Source: an uncultured Bacteroidota bacterium (GTDB lineage: Bacteria > Bacteroidota > Bacteroidia > UKL13-3). Taken from it: DNA of 61,197 nt. The notes beneath the pieces are model-generated. The model was not told the DNA's origin. It searched no databases and saw only the letters and a program-made list of their open reading frames with translations. Positions 53,575-61,197 of this stretch are shown here, in pieces. How positions within the stretch are numbered: the stretch's first letter is position 1; the number at the start of each line of letters is the position of its first letter. The position numbers were made by a program, and so were the translations under genes. The DNA is taken from positions 1 through 61,197 of the forward strand of contig CAISCU010000004.1 in NCBI GenBank assembly GCA_903883965.1, given 5' to 3'.

Positions 53575-53671
53575 GATTCCATGGTTTTATTTTTAATTCG
53601 TTAACCCGAACCAGAGCACCAAAGAATTAGGAAACTAATCGCTTAGGTTCAAAAAACACAAAAAACACACT

Positions 53672-54016
53672 ATGCCACGTTCAGTCAATTCAGTCGCGTC
53701 TCGCAGACGCAGAAAAAAACTTCTCAAGTTAGCCAAAGGTTATTGGGGAAAAAGAAAAAATGTATTAACCATAGCCAAGCATACCATTGACAAAGGTTTA
53801 GGGTATGCTTACCGTGACCGTAAAACCAAAAAACGTAATTTCCGTAGTTTATGGATAGTACGTATCAATGCTGGTTCAAGGTTACATGGCTTTAGCTATA
53901 GCCAATTCATGGGTATGGTTCACAAAAAAGGTTTAAGCTTAAACAGAAAAGTTTTAGCTGACATGGCCATGAACCATCCTGAAACCTTCAAAGCGATTGT
54001 TGATTCAGTAAAATAA
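53672..54016 (+). CDS. rplT: 50S ribosomal protein L20
   Basis: A 114-residue basic protein ([30 protein letters not shown]) of normal length; RNINAG-type motif [17 protein letters not shown] is conserved. L20 binds 23S rRNA early in 50S assembly and represses its own operon in several bacteria. It ends the thrS-infC-rpmI-rplT operon, followed by a terminator. Confidence 0.96.
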   Translation: MPRSVNSVASRRRRKKLLKLAKGYWGKRKNVLTIAKHTIDKGLGYAYRDRKTKKRNFRSLWIVRINAGSRLHGFSYSQFMGMVHKKGLSLNRKVLADMAMNHPETFKAIVDSVK

Positions 54017-54032
54017 GTAATTTAACGGCTGT

Positions 54033-54062
54033 AAAAGTCCCTCAATGAGGGACTTTTTTTTT
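54033..54062 (+). terminator. Intrinsic terminator after rplT
   Basis: AAAAGTCCCT (54033-54042), loop CAATG, AGGGACTTTT with a further T-run. It closes the translation operon. The rest of the 54063-54216 gap shows nothing I can name. Confidence 0.92.
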
Positions 54063-54216
54063 GCTATAAATGGTATTCTCAAAACTGGTTTTTGGGGTTC
54101 AAAATGGGAATGAATTTGGTTTAAAAAATGTGTCAAAACCCTTGAAAGTATTCTAAAATGCAGGTTTTCATAGGTGTATTGATTTTTGGCATGTGAGTTG
54201 CTTCATGTGTGTACGC

Positions 54217-56316
54217 ATGCACAAATCAAACATTCACATAATTTTTACTTTACTGACCTTATTGGCGGTAAGTGCATGCCGTAAATCCTTAGATCACGAT
54301 GAGCAACTTGCGGGTACAGACTCATCAGTTCTGGATATCAGAGAAATTAAAGTGCCTGCAGGTTTTGATTGGTCAACTACTTCTATTTACCATATTTCAA
54401 TTTCGCTTAAATCACCCAATGATGAAGCCGTAGACAAGGCCGAAATATCTTTTACGGCAGATACCCGTTCAAACAATGGAAGGGTAATAGTAAAAGGTTT
54501 AACCAATAGCCAAGGCGTGCTTTTGGCAACAGTAGAGGTGCCAAGTTATTTTGACAAAGTGGTTTTAAATACCGATCAGCTGCATGTTCCCCAAAATATT
54601 TTGGTTCGATTAAATCAACCACACATTCAAATCAATTTGGGTGGAAGCAATCCTGATGAAGTAGAAACAATCTCTGGAAATTCTCCTATGTATACTTCAT
54701 TAGATGACAATAATGGGGGCAATTCCAGTGGAGATAAAGATGTTGGTGCTGAAGATGAAATAGATAATGCCAATGACAATCCAAAAAGTAAATCAGAAAT
54801 AGTAGAATATCAAAAGTTTATTAGCCCAACTAATAGAACTTGGAATAATGATGGATTACCTAATTATTTTGAAGAAGATGAGAAAATCTCAACCGAACTT
54901 TTAACTCAAATTGCCCAGCAATTACCAGAGAGAACGATGAGTTTAAATGCACCTTTTTTATCCAATGCTTGTAGTAAATTCATAGTATTAAAGCAAGATG
55001 CAGATGTATATGTTAGTTTGTTAGGTGAAAGCACTAATAATAAGAATGCCTTATTATATTATACGTATGATAAAAATAGAGCCCCAGCTTCTGTGAATGA
55101 TATCAGTAAGTTAAATGTGGTTTTTCCGAATATGTCTTTTACAAGTTCAGGTGGAAACATGAAATGCGGACACAGGGTTAAACTAGGAAATTTTAAAGCA
55201 GGAACAGTAATTGCATATTGCATTGCTACCAATGGTTGGAAAGGAGGTATTGAAGGATACCAAGGCATTACAAAGGGTAAACACATTATTTATACGAATC
55301 AAGATTTTAACCCTGAAAATGACGACAATAAGCGCCAGCATCTGGTTTCGTTTTGTGATGTAAGTAGAAAGAAATTCATCATGGGCTTTGAAGATACCAA
55401 AAGAGACAACGGAAGTGATGAGGATTTCAATGATGCGATTATTTGTACATCAGCCATTCCATCAAGTGCAATTGATGATGGCAATAGTTGTGTTTTAACA
55501 GGTCAGACTGATACCGACGGTGATGGTGTAACAGATGAAGCAGATGATTACCCGAACGATATTTCTAAAGCATTTGACAACAGTACTGCTGCCGGATCTG
55601 TTTCTTTTGAAGACAATTGGCCTTATACTGGTGATTACGATTTAAATGATTTAGTAATTGATTATTTATATAATGTAATAACCAATGCCTCAAACCAAGT
55701 TGTAAGGGTTGAAGGCACATTGACACTTCGTGCAACAGGTGGTGCTTATGGGAATGGATTTGGGGTACAGTTTCCAATAGCAGTAAATAAAGTATCAGGT
55801 GTTACAGGCGCTACTTTAGAGGCTGGTCAAAGCAAAGCGGTATTGGTATTATTTGATAACATGAGAACTCAAATGAGTGATTGGAATACATTTGAAAATA
55901 GTGCTGGAGATGTCAAGCAATTTAACATAGCATTTAACGTAGCAAATGGCCCTACTTTAAGCTCATTTGGTTTAGGTTGCTACAATCCATTTATTTGGAA
56001 TGGTAGTTTGGGTAGAGGAGCTGAAATACATTTACCTAATTATGCTCCTACCGATTTAGCCGATTTGAGTTTGTTTGGAAAAGCCGAAGATGGTACCAAC
56101 CAAAATACAGGAACAACTTATGTAAGTAAGGAAAATAATTTACCTTGGGCCATTCATACACCAGAACCATTTGTGTATCCTATAGAAAAGGCTTCTATTG
56201 TATTGGGTCATAAAAAGTTTGCCAATTGGGTAAAATCAGGAGGGAATACATACCCAGATTGGTATACCAATCAAGATGGTTACCGTAATACAAAAGAATT
56301 ACACCAAAAGAAATAA
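54217..56316 (+). CDS. LruC domain lipoprotein
   Basis: A 699-residue lipoprotein. The ATG at 54217 gives MHKSNIHIIFTLLTLLAVSAC with the lipid Cys at 21; upstream in-frame codons only lengthen the n-region. The middle part contains a DUF4114-like calcium-binding segment (FIMGFEDTKRDNGSDEDFNDAI) and a thrombospondin-type DTDGDGVTDEADDYPND loop. The C-terminal ~230 residues (beginning SVSFEDNWPYTGDYDLNDLVIDY) are the LruC domain, common in leucine-rich-repeat or environmental surface lipoproteins. It is monocistronic, with a terminator directly after. Its ligand is unknown. Confidence 0.87.
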   Translation: MHKSNIHIIFTLLTLLAVSACRKSLDHDEQLAGTDSSVLDIREIKVPAGFDWSTTSIYHISISLKSPNDEAVDKAEISFTADTRSNNGRVIVKGLTNSQGVLLATVEVPSYFDKVVLNTDQLHVPQNILVRLNQPHIQINLGGSNPDEVETISGNSPMYTSLDDNNGGNSSGDKDVGAEDEIDNANDNPKSKSEIVEYQKFISPTNRTWNNDGLPNYFEEDEKISTELLTQIAQQLPERTMSLNAPFLSNACSKFIVLKQDADVYVSLLGESTNNKNALLYYTYDKNRAPASVNDISKLNVVFPNMSFTSSGGNMKCGHRVKLGNFKAGTVIAYCIATNGWKGGIEGYQGITKGKHIIYTNQDFNPENDDNKRQHLVSFCDVSRKKFIMGFEDTKRDNGSDEDFNDAIICTSAIPSSAIDDGNSCVLTGQTDTDGDGVTDEADDYPNDISKAFDNSTAAGSVSFEDNWPYTGDYDLNDLVIDYLYNVITNASNQVVRVEGTLTLRATGGAYGNGFGVQFPIAVNKVSGVTGATLEAGQSKAVLVLFDNMRTQMSDWNTFENSAGDVKQFNIAFNVANGPTLSSFGLGCYNPFIWNGSLGRGAEIHLPNYAPTDLADLSLFGKAEDGTNQNTGTTYVSKENNLPWAIHTPEPFVYPIEKASIVLGHKKFANWVKSGGNTYPDWYTNQDGYRNTKELHQKK

Positions 56317-56347
56317 AAAAGTCCTCAATAAATTGAGGACTTTTTTT
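56315..56347. terminator. Bidirectional terminator between LruC gene and tRNA-Leu
   Basis: A-run + GTCCTCAA (56321-56328), loop region TAAA, TTGAGGAC (56333-56340) + T-run. It starts on the LruC stop and ends just before the tRNA-Leu 3' end. Confidence 0.92.
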
Positions 56348-56348
56348 G

Positions 56349-56433
56349 TACCCAGAGCCGGGGTCGAACCGGCACGAGGGTTGAGCTCACTGGTGTTTGA
56401 GACCAGCGCGTCTACCAATTCCGCCATCTGGGC
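56349..56433 (-). tRNA. tRNA-Leu (CAA)
   Basis: An 85-base class II tRNA on the minus strand: acceptor GCCCAGA/TCTGGGT (G1-U72), D arm with GAATTGGTAGAC, anticodon stem CTGGT/ACCAG around loop CTCAAAC (anticodon CAA), a long variable arm TGAGCTC..., and T arm GCCGG-TTCGACC-CCGGC. CCA is not encoded. Confidence 0.95.
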
Positions 56434-56513
56434 ATCTATTCATTACTGAACAGGGTGGCAAAAATAACTTTAATCGGCAATTATCCAAAAAAGAATTCGA
56501 TAAAATTAAAAGT

Positions 56514-57284
56514 TTAATGGTCTGCAGTTTTACTTTTACTAATTAAGCTTTTGATTTTCACGGCAGGAACCCAAATTTTAGATAAAAAATATTTCAATGG
56601 ATTTTCTTTTTTTACATGCCAAACTGTGGTTCTTGGTGCCTCTAAATGGTCTTTGTGTAGCGTATAGGCGTAAGCAGCTATTGAAGTTCTAAACATGTTT
56701 TCTGGAAACTGAATAGGGTCATAACCATGTAACGTATAACTTCTGCAGTGCATAATAGCTAGTCTATTAAAAGGTACATCCACTTCAGTTTTTACTCCTG
56801 TTCTGCCATCTTCTAATTTTAATTCGCCACCATATTCTTTTTTCCAATCTTTGTTCATGTAAATCAACAGATTCAGGTTTCGGTACCAATCTTCATTCAA
56901 TGGATGGTAATTGAAATCGGCATGCATATCTAAAAAACTCCCTTTTTTACCTTGGTGAATGCCTCCGCCATAAAATGCAGCATCTATGAAAATATTTTCG
57001 TTAGTAATAAATGAGATGAGTTCAGCAAAACGCGGATTCGTTAAATCATCATACAATTCTTTGAAAACACCACCCAGTTCCCAAAATTTACTCTTTTCAA
57101 ATTTTGCTTTTGCAAATACGTAGTCCGCACTGGGAGTTTCTATGTTTGGAATATTGTTGTATAATTCTAACAATTTGGTTTCATCACAAAAATTGTCAAT
57201 ACCTATATGGGGGAATGGTTTGGCATTTAAGAAATCTTGTCTGAGTTTTTCTTTGTTTTGCTCTAGATAATCAAATCTAATCAT
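56514..57284 (-). CDS. 2OG-Fe(II) oxygenase (prolyl-4-hydroxylase-like)
   Basis: A 256-residue cytosolic dioxygenase. The iron-binding triad is H121-x-D123 in MHADFNYHP and H186 in SYTLHGYDP, with R199 in MFRTS as the 2-oxoglutarate salt-bridge residue. The N-terminal FPHIGIDNFCDE (24-35) and the LNLLIYMNKDWKKEYGGELKLED block match 2OG-Fe(II)_Oxy_3 proteins. The substrate is not evident; an exopolysaccharide or peptide hydroxylation role is possible. It is monocistronic and divergent from the TonB receptor gene. Confidence 0.85.
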   Translation of the reverse strand: MIRFDYLEQNKEKLRQDFLNAKPFPHIGIDNFCDETKLLELYNNIPNIETPSADYVFAKAKFEKSKFWELGGVFKELYDDLTNPRFAELISFITNENIFIDAAFYGGGIHQGKKGSFLDMHADFNYHPLNEDWYRNLNLLIYMNKDWKKEYGGELKLEDGRTGVKTEVDVPFNRLAIMHCRSYTLHGYDPIQFPENMFRTSIAAYAYTLHKDHLEAPRTTVWHVKKENPLKYFLSKIWVPAVKIKSLISKSKTADH

Positions 57285-57399
57285 GGCTTTTTAATTTAAT
57301 GCTTAGGCAATGTTACGCAACAAATTCATTATTTTTTATGATTTCAGTCAAGAAATTTTAAAGTGAATAACAATTAAAATAGGTATCATAAAATTAATA

Positions 57400-57407
57400 T
57401 AATTTTG
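57400..57407 (+). promoter_or_regulatory. Candidate -7 box (TAATTTTG) of the TonB receptor gene
   Basis: TAATTTTG ends 6 bases before the ATG at 57414, which would make the transcript leaderless or nearly so. No good -33 partner is visible. Confidence 0.55.
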
Positions 57408-57413
57408 CTGTAT

Positions 57414-59807
57414 ATGAGCTTTAATAAAGTTGTTTTGAGCATTTTAATAGTAGGATTGATAGTTGCACAAACTTCTATAAAAATGTATGCCCAAACTAAA
57501 CATGAAATAGCTGGATATGTTAGAGATGCTTCAAACGGAGAAACACTCATAGGAGCAACGATTCGATTAATAGGCTCAAAGAAAGCAGTTCAAACAAACA
57601 CTTACGGTTATTTTTCAATTGATTTGCCCAATCAATCAGATAGTATTGCCATTTCTTATATTGGATATGTAACTTCATTTGTAGGAATTCATTCAGGAGC
57701 CAATCAAAAGCTCACTGTTGATTTGAAACCCATTCCAATTCATTCAAAAGAAGTTGTTATTACAGGTGAAAAAAGCAATAAGCAAATTACCAGTACCACT
57801 ATGAGCATAGCCGAAATTAGCGGTGAAAAGCTCAAATCATTACCGGTTATTTTAGGAGAACAAGATGTGCTCAAAGCCATTACTTTGCTTCCAGGTATAA
57901 AAAGTGGAGGAGAAGCAGGAACCGGTTTTTATGTGAGAGGCGGTGGGCCAGATCAGAATTTAATTTTAATGGATGAAGCTGTTGTTTATAACCCCTCTCA
58001 TTTATTTGGTTTTTTATCTGTTTTTAATTCAGATGCCGTTAAAAATATTGAAATCATCAAAGGTGGGATGCCTGCAAATTATGGTGGTCGTTTGTCTTCT
58101 ATTTTGAACGTGAGTATGCGAGAAGGAAACAATAAAAAAATGCAATCGAGTGGGGGTGTTGGTCTCATATCTAGCAGATTTACGGTTGAAGGTCCTCTTC
58201 GGAAAGGGAGTAGTAGCTTTTTGGTTTCAGGCAGAAGAACTTATATAGACATTCTTGCCAAGCCTTTTGTACCAGCTAGTTTGCAAGGTAACAGTTATTA
58301 TTTCTATGATTTAAATGTAAAAACTAATTGGGTATTGAATGACAAAAACAGGTTGTACTTTTCGGGTTATTTTGGAAGAGATATTTTAAATTTTCAAAGC
58401 CCCAGAAACAAAGATGTGTTTTTTAATTTTGGATGGGGAAACAGCACAGCCACACTAAGGTGGAACCATTTGTTTAACAAACACCTGTTTTTGAACACGA
58501 GTTTTATATATAACAGGTACGATTTGTTCAATAATTTTACTTTTGGCAACAATGGTTTCAATGTTAAAAGTGGCGTAGAGGATATTAACCTTAAAATGGA
58601 TTTCAATTGGTTTGGCCTAAACAATCATTCCATTAAATTTGGATACAATTATACGTTTCACCAATTTCAACCGGGTATATTATCGGGAAGTATTGGAACT
58701 ACCAATTTAAACCAGGCTGTTAATTCGCAATATGCTCATGAATTTGCAGCCTATTTAGCTGATGAATGGAAGCTGAGCCAAAGAATTGCCTTGAACATAG
58801 GTTTAAGGGCTGTTGCATTTAATTTGGTGGGGCCATATGAACAAAAGGAATATGATACCGATACAGGTTTGCCAACGGGTTTATCTAAAACTTATAAAAC
58901 TGCTGAATCAATAGCTTTTTATCCAGTATTTGAACCTAGAGCAAGTGTTACTTATTTGATCAACGAAGCCAGTTCTGTAAAAGCTTCATTTACTCAAACC
59001 TACCAGTTTTTACATTTGGCAACAACAAGTGGAGCTCAGTTTCCGGTTGATTTATGGGTGCCTAGTTCCAAAAAAATAAAACCACAGCTGGCTTATCAGT
59101 ATGCCATCGGCTATTACAGGAATTTCTTAAACGATGTCATTGAAACCTCCGTTGAAGCCTATTACAAGCCTATGTTCAACCAAATTGAATTCAAGCCTGG
59201 GGCGCAATTGTTCTTTAATCAGAATTTAGAAAATGAAATGGTTTTTGGAAAAGGCTTGAGCTATGGCATTGAGTTTTTGCTTCGTAAAACCAGCGGTAGG
59301 CTCAATGGTTGGGTTGGCTATACCTGGAGTAAATCAACCCGACAATTTGATCAATTGAACCAAGGACAGGTTTATTTTTACAGATACGACCGTACACATG
59401 ATATGTCTTTGACTCTTTCTTATCAAATCAATCAAAAATGGACTGCCAATTTTGTTTTTGTATTTGGAACTGGAAATGCTGTTACACTTCCTTCCGGAAG
59501 ATATGCCTATAGATTTGGATATAACCAAACCGAAAACAAGCCTGAATTTGTATTTGTAGATGTGTATGATAAAATTAACTCATACCGATTGCCTGCCTAC
59601 CACAGGGCCGATATTTCATTGACTTATCTTCGTAAGAAAACCGAAAAATGGGAAAGCAGCTGGAATTTCTCAGTCTATAATTTGTACAATAGGGCCAATC
59701 CGTATTTTATTTATTTTTATCCAGACATAGATTTGGGTCAAGTTAAAGCATACATGGTGTATTTGTTTCCAATTTTGCCTTCTGTTCAGTGGAATTTTAA
59801 ATTTTAA
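57414..59807 (+). CDS. TonB-dependent outer-membrane receptor
   Basis: A 797-residue outer-membrane transporter. The ATG at 57414 gives a signal peptide ending YAQ near residue 27. A carboxypeptidase-regulatory-like domain follows (HEIAGYVRDASNGETLIGATI, ~30-110), then the plug (~120-230: FYVRGGGPDQNLILMDEAVVYNP and NIEIIKGGMPANYGGRLSSILNVSMREG), then a 22-strand-type barrel to the aromatic end QWNFKF. It is shorter than SusC-type proteins, and a DUF4249 lipoprotein follows instead of SusD, so it is the TonB-DUF4249 pairing rather than a glycan locus. The substrate is unknown. Confidence 0.92.
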   Translation: MSFNKVVLSILIVGLIVAQTSIKMYAQTKHEIAGYVRDASNGETLIGATIRLIGSKKAVQTNTYGYFSIDLPNQSDSIAISYIGYVTSFVGIHSGANQKLTVDLKPIPIHSKEVVITGEKSNKQITSTTMSIAEISGEKLKSLPVILGEQDVLKAITLLPGIKSGGEAGTGFYVRGGGPDQNLILMDEAVVYNPSHLFGFLSVFNSDAVKNIEIIKGGMPANYGGRLSSILNVSMREGNNKKMQSSGGVGLISSRFTVEGPLRKGSSSFLVSGRRTYIDILAKPFVPASLQGNSYYFYDLNVKTNWVLNDKNRLYFSGYFGRDILNFQSPRNKDVFFNFGWGNSTATLRWNHLFNKHLFLNTSFIYNRYDLFNNFTFGNNGFNVKSGVEDINLKMDFNWFGLNNHSIKFGYNYTFHQFQPGILSGSIGTTNLNQAVNSQYAHEFAAYLADEWKLSQRIALNIGLRAVAFNLVGPYEQKEYDTDTGLPTGLSKTYKTAESIAFYPVFEPRASVTYLINEASSVKASFTQTYQFLHLATTSGAQFPVDLWVPSSKKIKPQLAYQYAIGYYRNFLNDVIETSVEAYYKPMFNQIEFKPGAQLFFNQNLENEMVFGKGLSYGIEFLLRKTSGRLNGWVGYTWSKSTRQFDQLNQGQVYFYRYDRTHDMSLTLSYQINQKWTANFVFVFGTGNAVTLPSGRYAYRFGYNQTENKPEFVFVDVYDKINSYRLPAYHRADISLTYLRKKTEKWESSWNFSVYNLYNRANPYFIYFYPDIDLGQVKAYMVYLFPILPSVQWNFKF

Positions 59808-60643
59808 TGATGAGAATTATTGTCTTTTCAGTGCTGTTTCTATTTTTTATTTCCTGCGAAAAGGAAATAGCAATTCAGGTGAGTGATGTGCAACAACAAT
59901 ATGTAGTAGAGGCATCTATTAACCAGTTGTTTCCAACATTGAATTATGTATACATTACTCAAACCATCGACTATTTTAAGCCTGAATTTTCATTAAACGG
60001 TTTAACAGATGCTGACGTTAAAATTACAGAAGGAGCAGTTGTAGGTGTGGATACATTTTTCAATGGTACTGTTTTTAATTTTATACCGGTTTCTGATTCA
60101 ATCTTACCAGGAATTTATACCAATCCGTTGTTTCAAGGTAAATTGAACACACCTTATTTGTTAACAATTGCTCTTACAGATGGAAGTAAAATCAGCGGTA
60201 GTACTTTTATTGGAAAGCCACCAGTAATAGACAGTTTGGTTAATTGGTCTACCATTCAAGATAAAGATACCAGTTGTTACTTTTGGATGCAGTGGAAGGA
60301 TGGTCCAGAGCAGAACAATTACAGAATGGCAGTATACAATGGGTATGATTCTTTGTTATTGGGTTGGGGGGCTGCTCAACGATTTTATACATTCGATGAC
60401 CAGCTTATTAACAATACCACAAGGCCATTCCGTTCTTTAAGACCATATGCCTTTGGCGATACCATCAGCATTTACCTCAGTGAAATTGGAAGAAAAGAGT
60501 TTTTGTTTTGGCAATCATTTGGGACCGCAGTTAACAATAATGGGCCATTTGCAAGTCCTGTTTCGGTTAAATCAACAGTTAAGGGTGCAGTTGGTTCTTT
60601 TACAGGTTATGCCATTGCACAAAAGAAATTCATTATTAAATAA
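59807..60643 (+). CDS. DUF4249 lipoprotein
   Basis: A 278-residue lipoprotein (signal FLFFISC, lipid Cys17) of the DUF4249 family. It overlaps the TonB receptor stop by one base (TAATG), so it is translationally coupled. The family co-occurs with TonB receptors and probably acts as a surface partner, with a beta-rich fold (VEASINQLFPTLNYVYITQT, PPVIDSLVNW and a final barrel-like strand). Its ligand is not known. Confidence 0.85.
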   Translation: MMRIIVFSVLFLFFISCEKEIAIQVSDVQQQYVVEASINQLFPTLNYVYITQTIDYFKPEFSLNGLTDADVKITEGAVVGVDTFFNGTVFNFIPVSDSILPGIYTNPLFQGKLNTPYLLTIALTDGSKISGSTFIGKPPVIDSLVNWSTIQDKDTSCYFWMQWKDGPEQNNYRMAVYNGYDSLLLGWGAAQRFYTFDDQLINNTTRPFRSLRPYAFGDTISIYLSEIGRKEFLFWQSFGTAVNNNGPFASPVSVKSTVKGAVGSFTGYAIAQKKFIIK

Positions 60644-60677
60644 CTACTTTAATTAATTTATTAATTATGTTTTAGAT

Positions 60678-61121
60678 CTAAATCTTTTTATGGTAATATA
60701 CTGTATTAAAGTTTTTACTATGCTTGCTATTATCAAACATTTGGTATTTAGTTTCAAATTGCAAACTAATATTATTTTGATCAAAGTCAATTATCTTTAC
60801 TGTATCAACAAATTCATTTGTGGTTAGAAAAAGAGTATCATTTTTGATATTAAAATCAATAACATCTTTTAATCCAGTATAGTTTGATTCATATATAAAT
60901 GCTTCTTGATACTTAGTAAATTCTATCAAATTAGGATTTGATTTACTTCCAATCCACATTTTTTTAGTTTCTTCCAATTTTACTAAATTTTCTTTACCGT
61001 TGAAATAGATTAACATAGAATCAGGTTCCCATATCCCAACCACTGAATCATTATTTGGTCTATTTTTTTTACAGGATAACGTAAAAATAATTAAACTAAA
61101 AATTAAAAATATTTTTTTCAT
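60678..61121 (-). CDS. Hypothetical lipoprotein, lipocalin-like
   Basis: A 147-residue lipoprotein: MKKIFLIFSLIIFTLSC with the lipid Cys at 17. The mature part starts near GIWEPDSMLIYFNG and is a run of short strands resembling the lipocalin-like DUF proteins of Bacteroidota, but the match is only by pattern. It is more AT-rich than its neighbours. The following 61122-61197 edge is nearly all A/T and shows no gene. Confidence 0.7.
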   Translation of the reverse strand: MKKIFLIFSLIIFTLSCKKNRPNNDSVVGIWEPDSMLIYFNGKENLVKLEETKKMWIGSKSNPNLIEFTKYQEAFIYESNYTGLKDVIDFNIKNDTLFLTTNEFVDTVKIIDFDQNNISLQFETKYQMFDNSKHSKNFNTVYYHKKI

Positions 61122-61197
61122 TATTACAATTTATTATTAACAGTTATAATTGTTATTAAAATTACAAATAAATAATGATAAATAAAATAAAAAAAAT

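Noticed and set aside
57414-60643. SusCD-type polysaccharide utilisation locus
   Set aside because: The receptor is shorter than SusC, the partner is DUF4249 rather than SusD, and no glycoside hydrolases flank it.

Overview
The window is a 61 kb, AT-rich chromosomal segment from a Bacteroidota (Bacteroidetes) bacterium. Pointers to the phylum are TAnnTTTG-type -7 promoter boxes, few Shine-Dalgarno sites, type IX secretion C-terminal domains of both type A and type B (CHU_C), a TonB receptor of the carboxypeptidase-regulatory-domain type followed by a DUF4249 lipoprotein, GSCFA, LruC and DUF3467 families, and lpxK (an outer membrane with lipid A). The lifestyle looks free-living and the order cannot be fixed from this sequence. 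No transposase, integrase, phage gene or CRISPR array was seen; most of the segment is ordinary core chromosome.

Layout. 1-513: tandem ~140 bp palindromic repeats, no gene. 514-7135: dipeptide epimerase, a split MnmC pair (FAD oxidoreductase plus MnmD methyltransferase), a secreted endonuclease/phosphatase, AMP nucleosidase, and lpxK with purine nucleoside phosphorylase. 7310-12414: LysM lytic transglycosylase, THUMP-like methyltransferase, tiny lipoprotein, OsmC, a barrel protein, lipA, a membrane protein. 12383-19967: a tightly packed seven-gene minus-strand operon (PqqD-like, ATP-grasp ligase, fold-III PLP decarboxylase, urea channel fused to an M23 peptidase, TPR/beta-barrel, TPR, GSCFA) preceded by an AraC-type regulator with a degenerate heavy-metal domain. 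This is the best candidate for an undescribed system. 20766-33690: DUF3467, HtrA protease, an anti-sigma-like membrane protein, dapF, SNF2 helicase, tRNA-Met, GH25 lysozyme, a tandem double D-Ala-D-Ala ligase, TlpA thioredoxin, a T9SS-sorted protein and dapA.

33828-50681: exonuclease/GIY-YIG fusion, a 1663-residue secreted protein with a dockerin-like end, a YhhQ transporter with a DDAH-like hydrolase, a secreted arginine-deiminase-fold protein built like Porphyromonas PPAD, a SnoaL-like protein, lysA, a T9SS type B protein, a YbiT-type ABC-F ATPase and a lipoprotein. 50793-54016: the classical thrS-infC-rpmI-rplT translation operon. 54217-61121: LruC lipoprotein, tRNA-Leu, 2OG-Fe(II) oxygenase, TonB receptor with DUF4249 lipoprotein, and a last lipoprotein before an AT-rich edge.

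Functionally, the cell-wall theme recurs: dapA, dapF and lysA (meso-diaminopimelate and lysine), the double Ddl, LysM transglycosylase, GH25 lysozyme, the M23 domain in the operon and the dipeptide epimerase. These genes are dispersed rather than in one operon. Several genes (lysA, thrS, the TonB receptor, the anti-sigma-like gene, the exonuclease gene) have start codons only 4-6 nt downstream of a -7-like box, suggesting leaderless or nearly leaderless transcripts.
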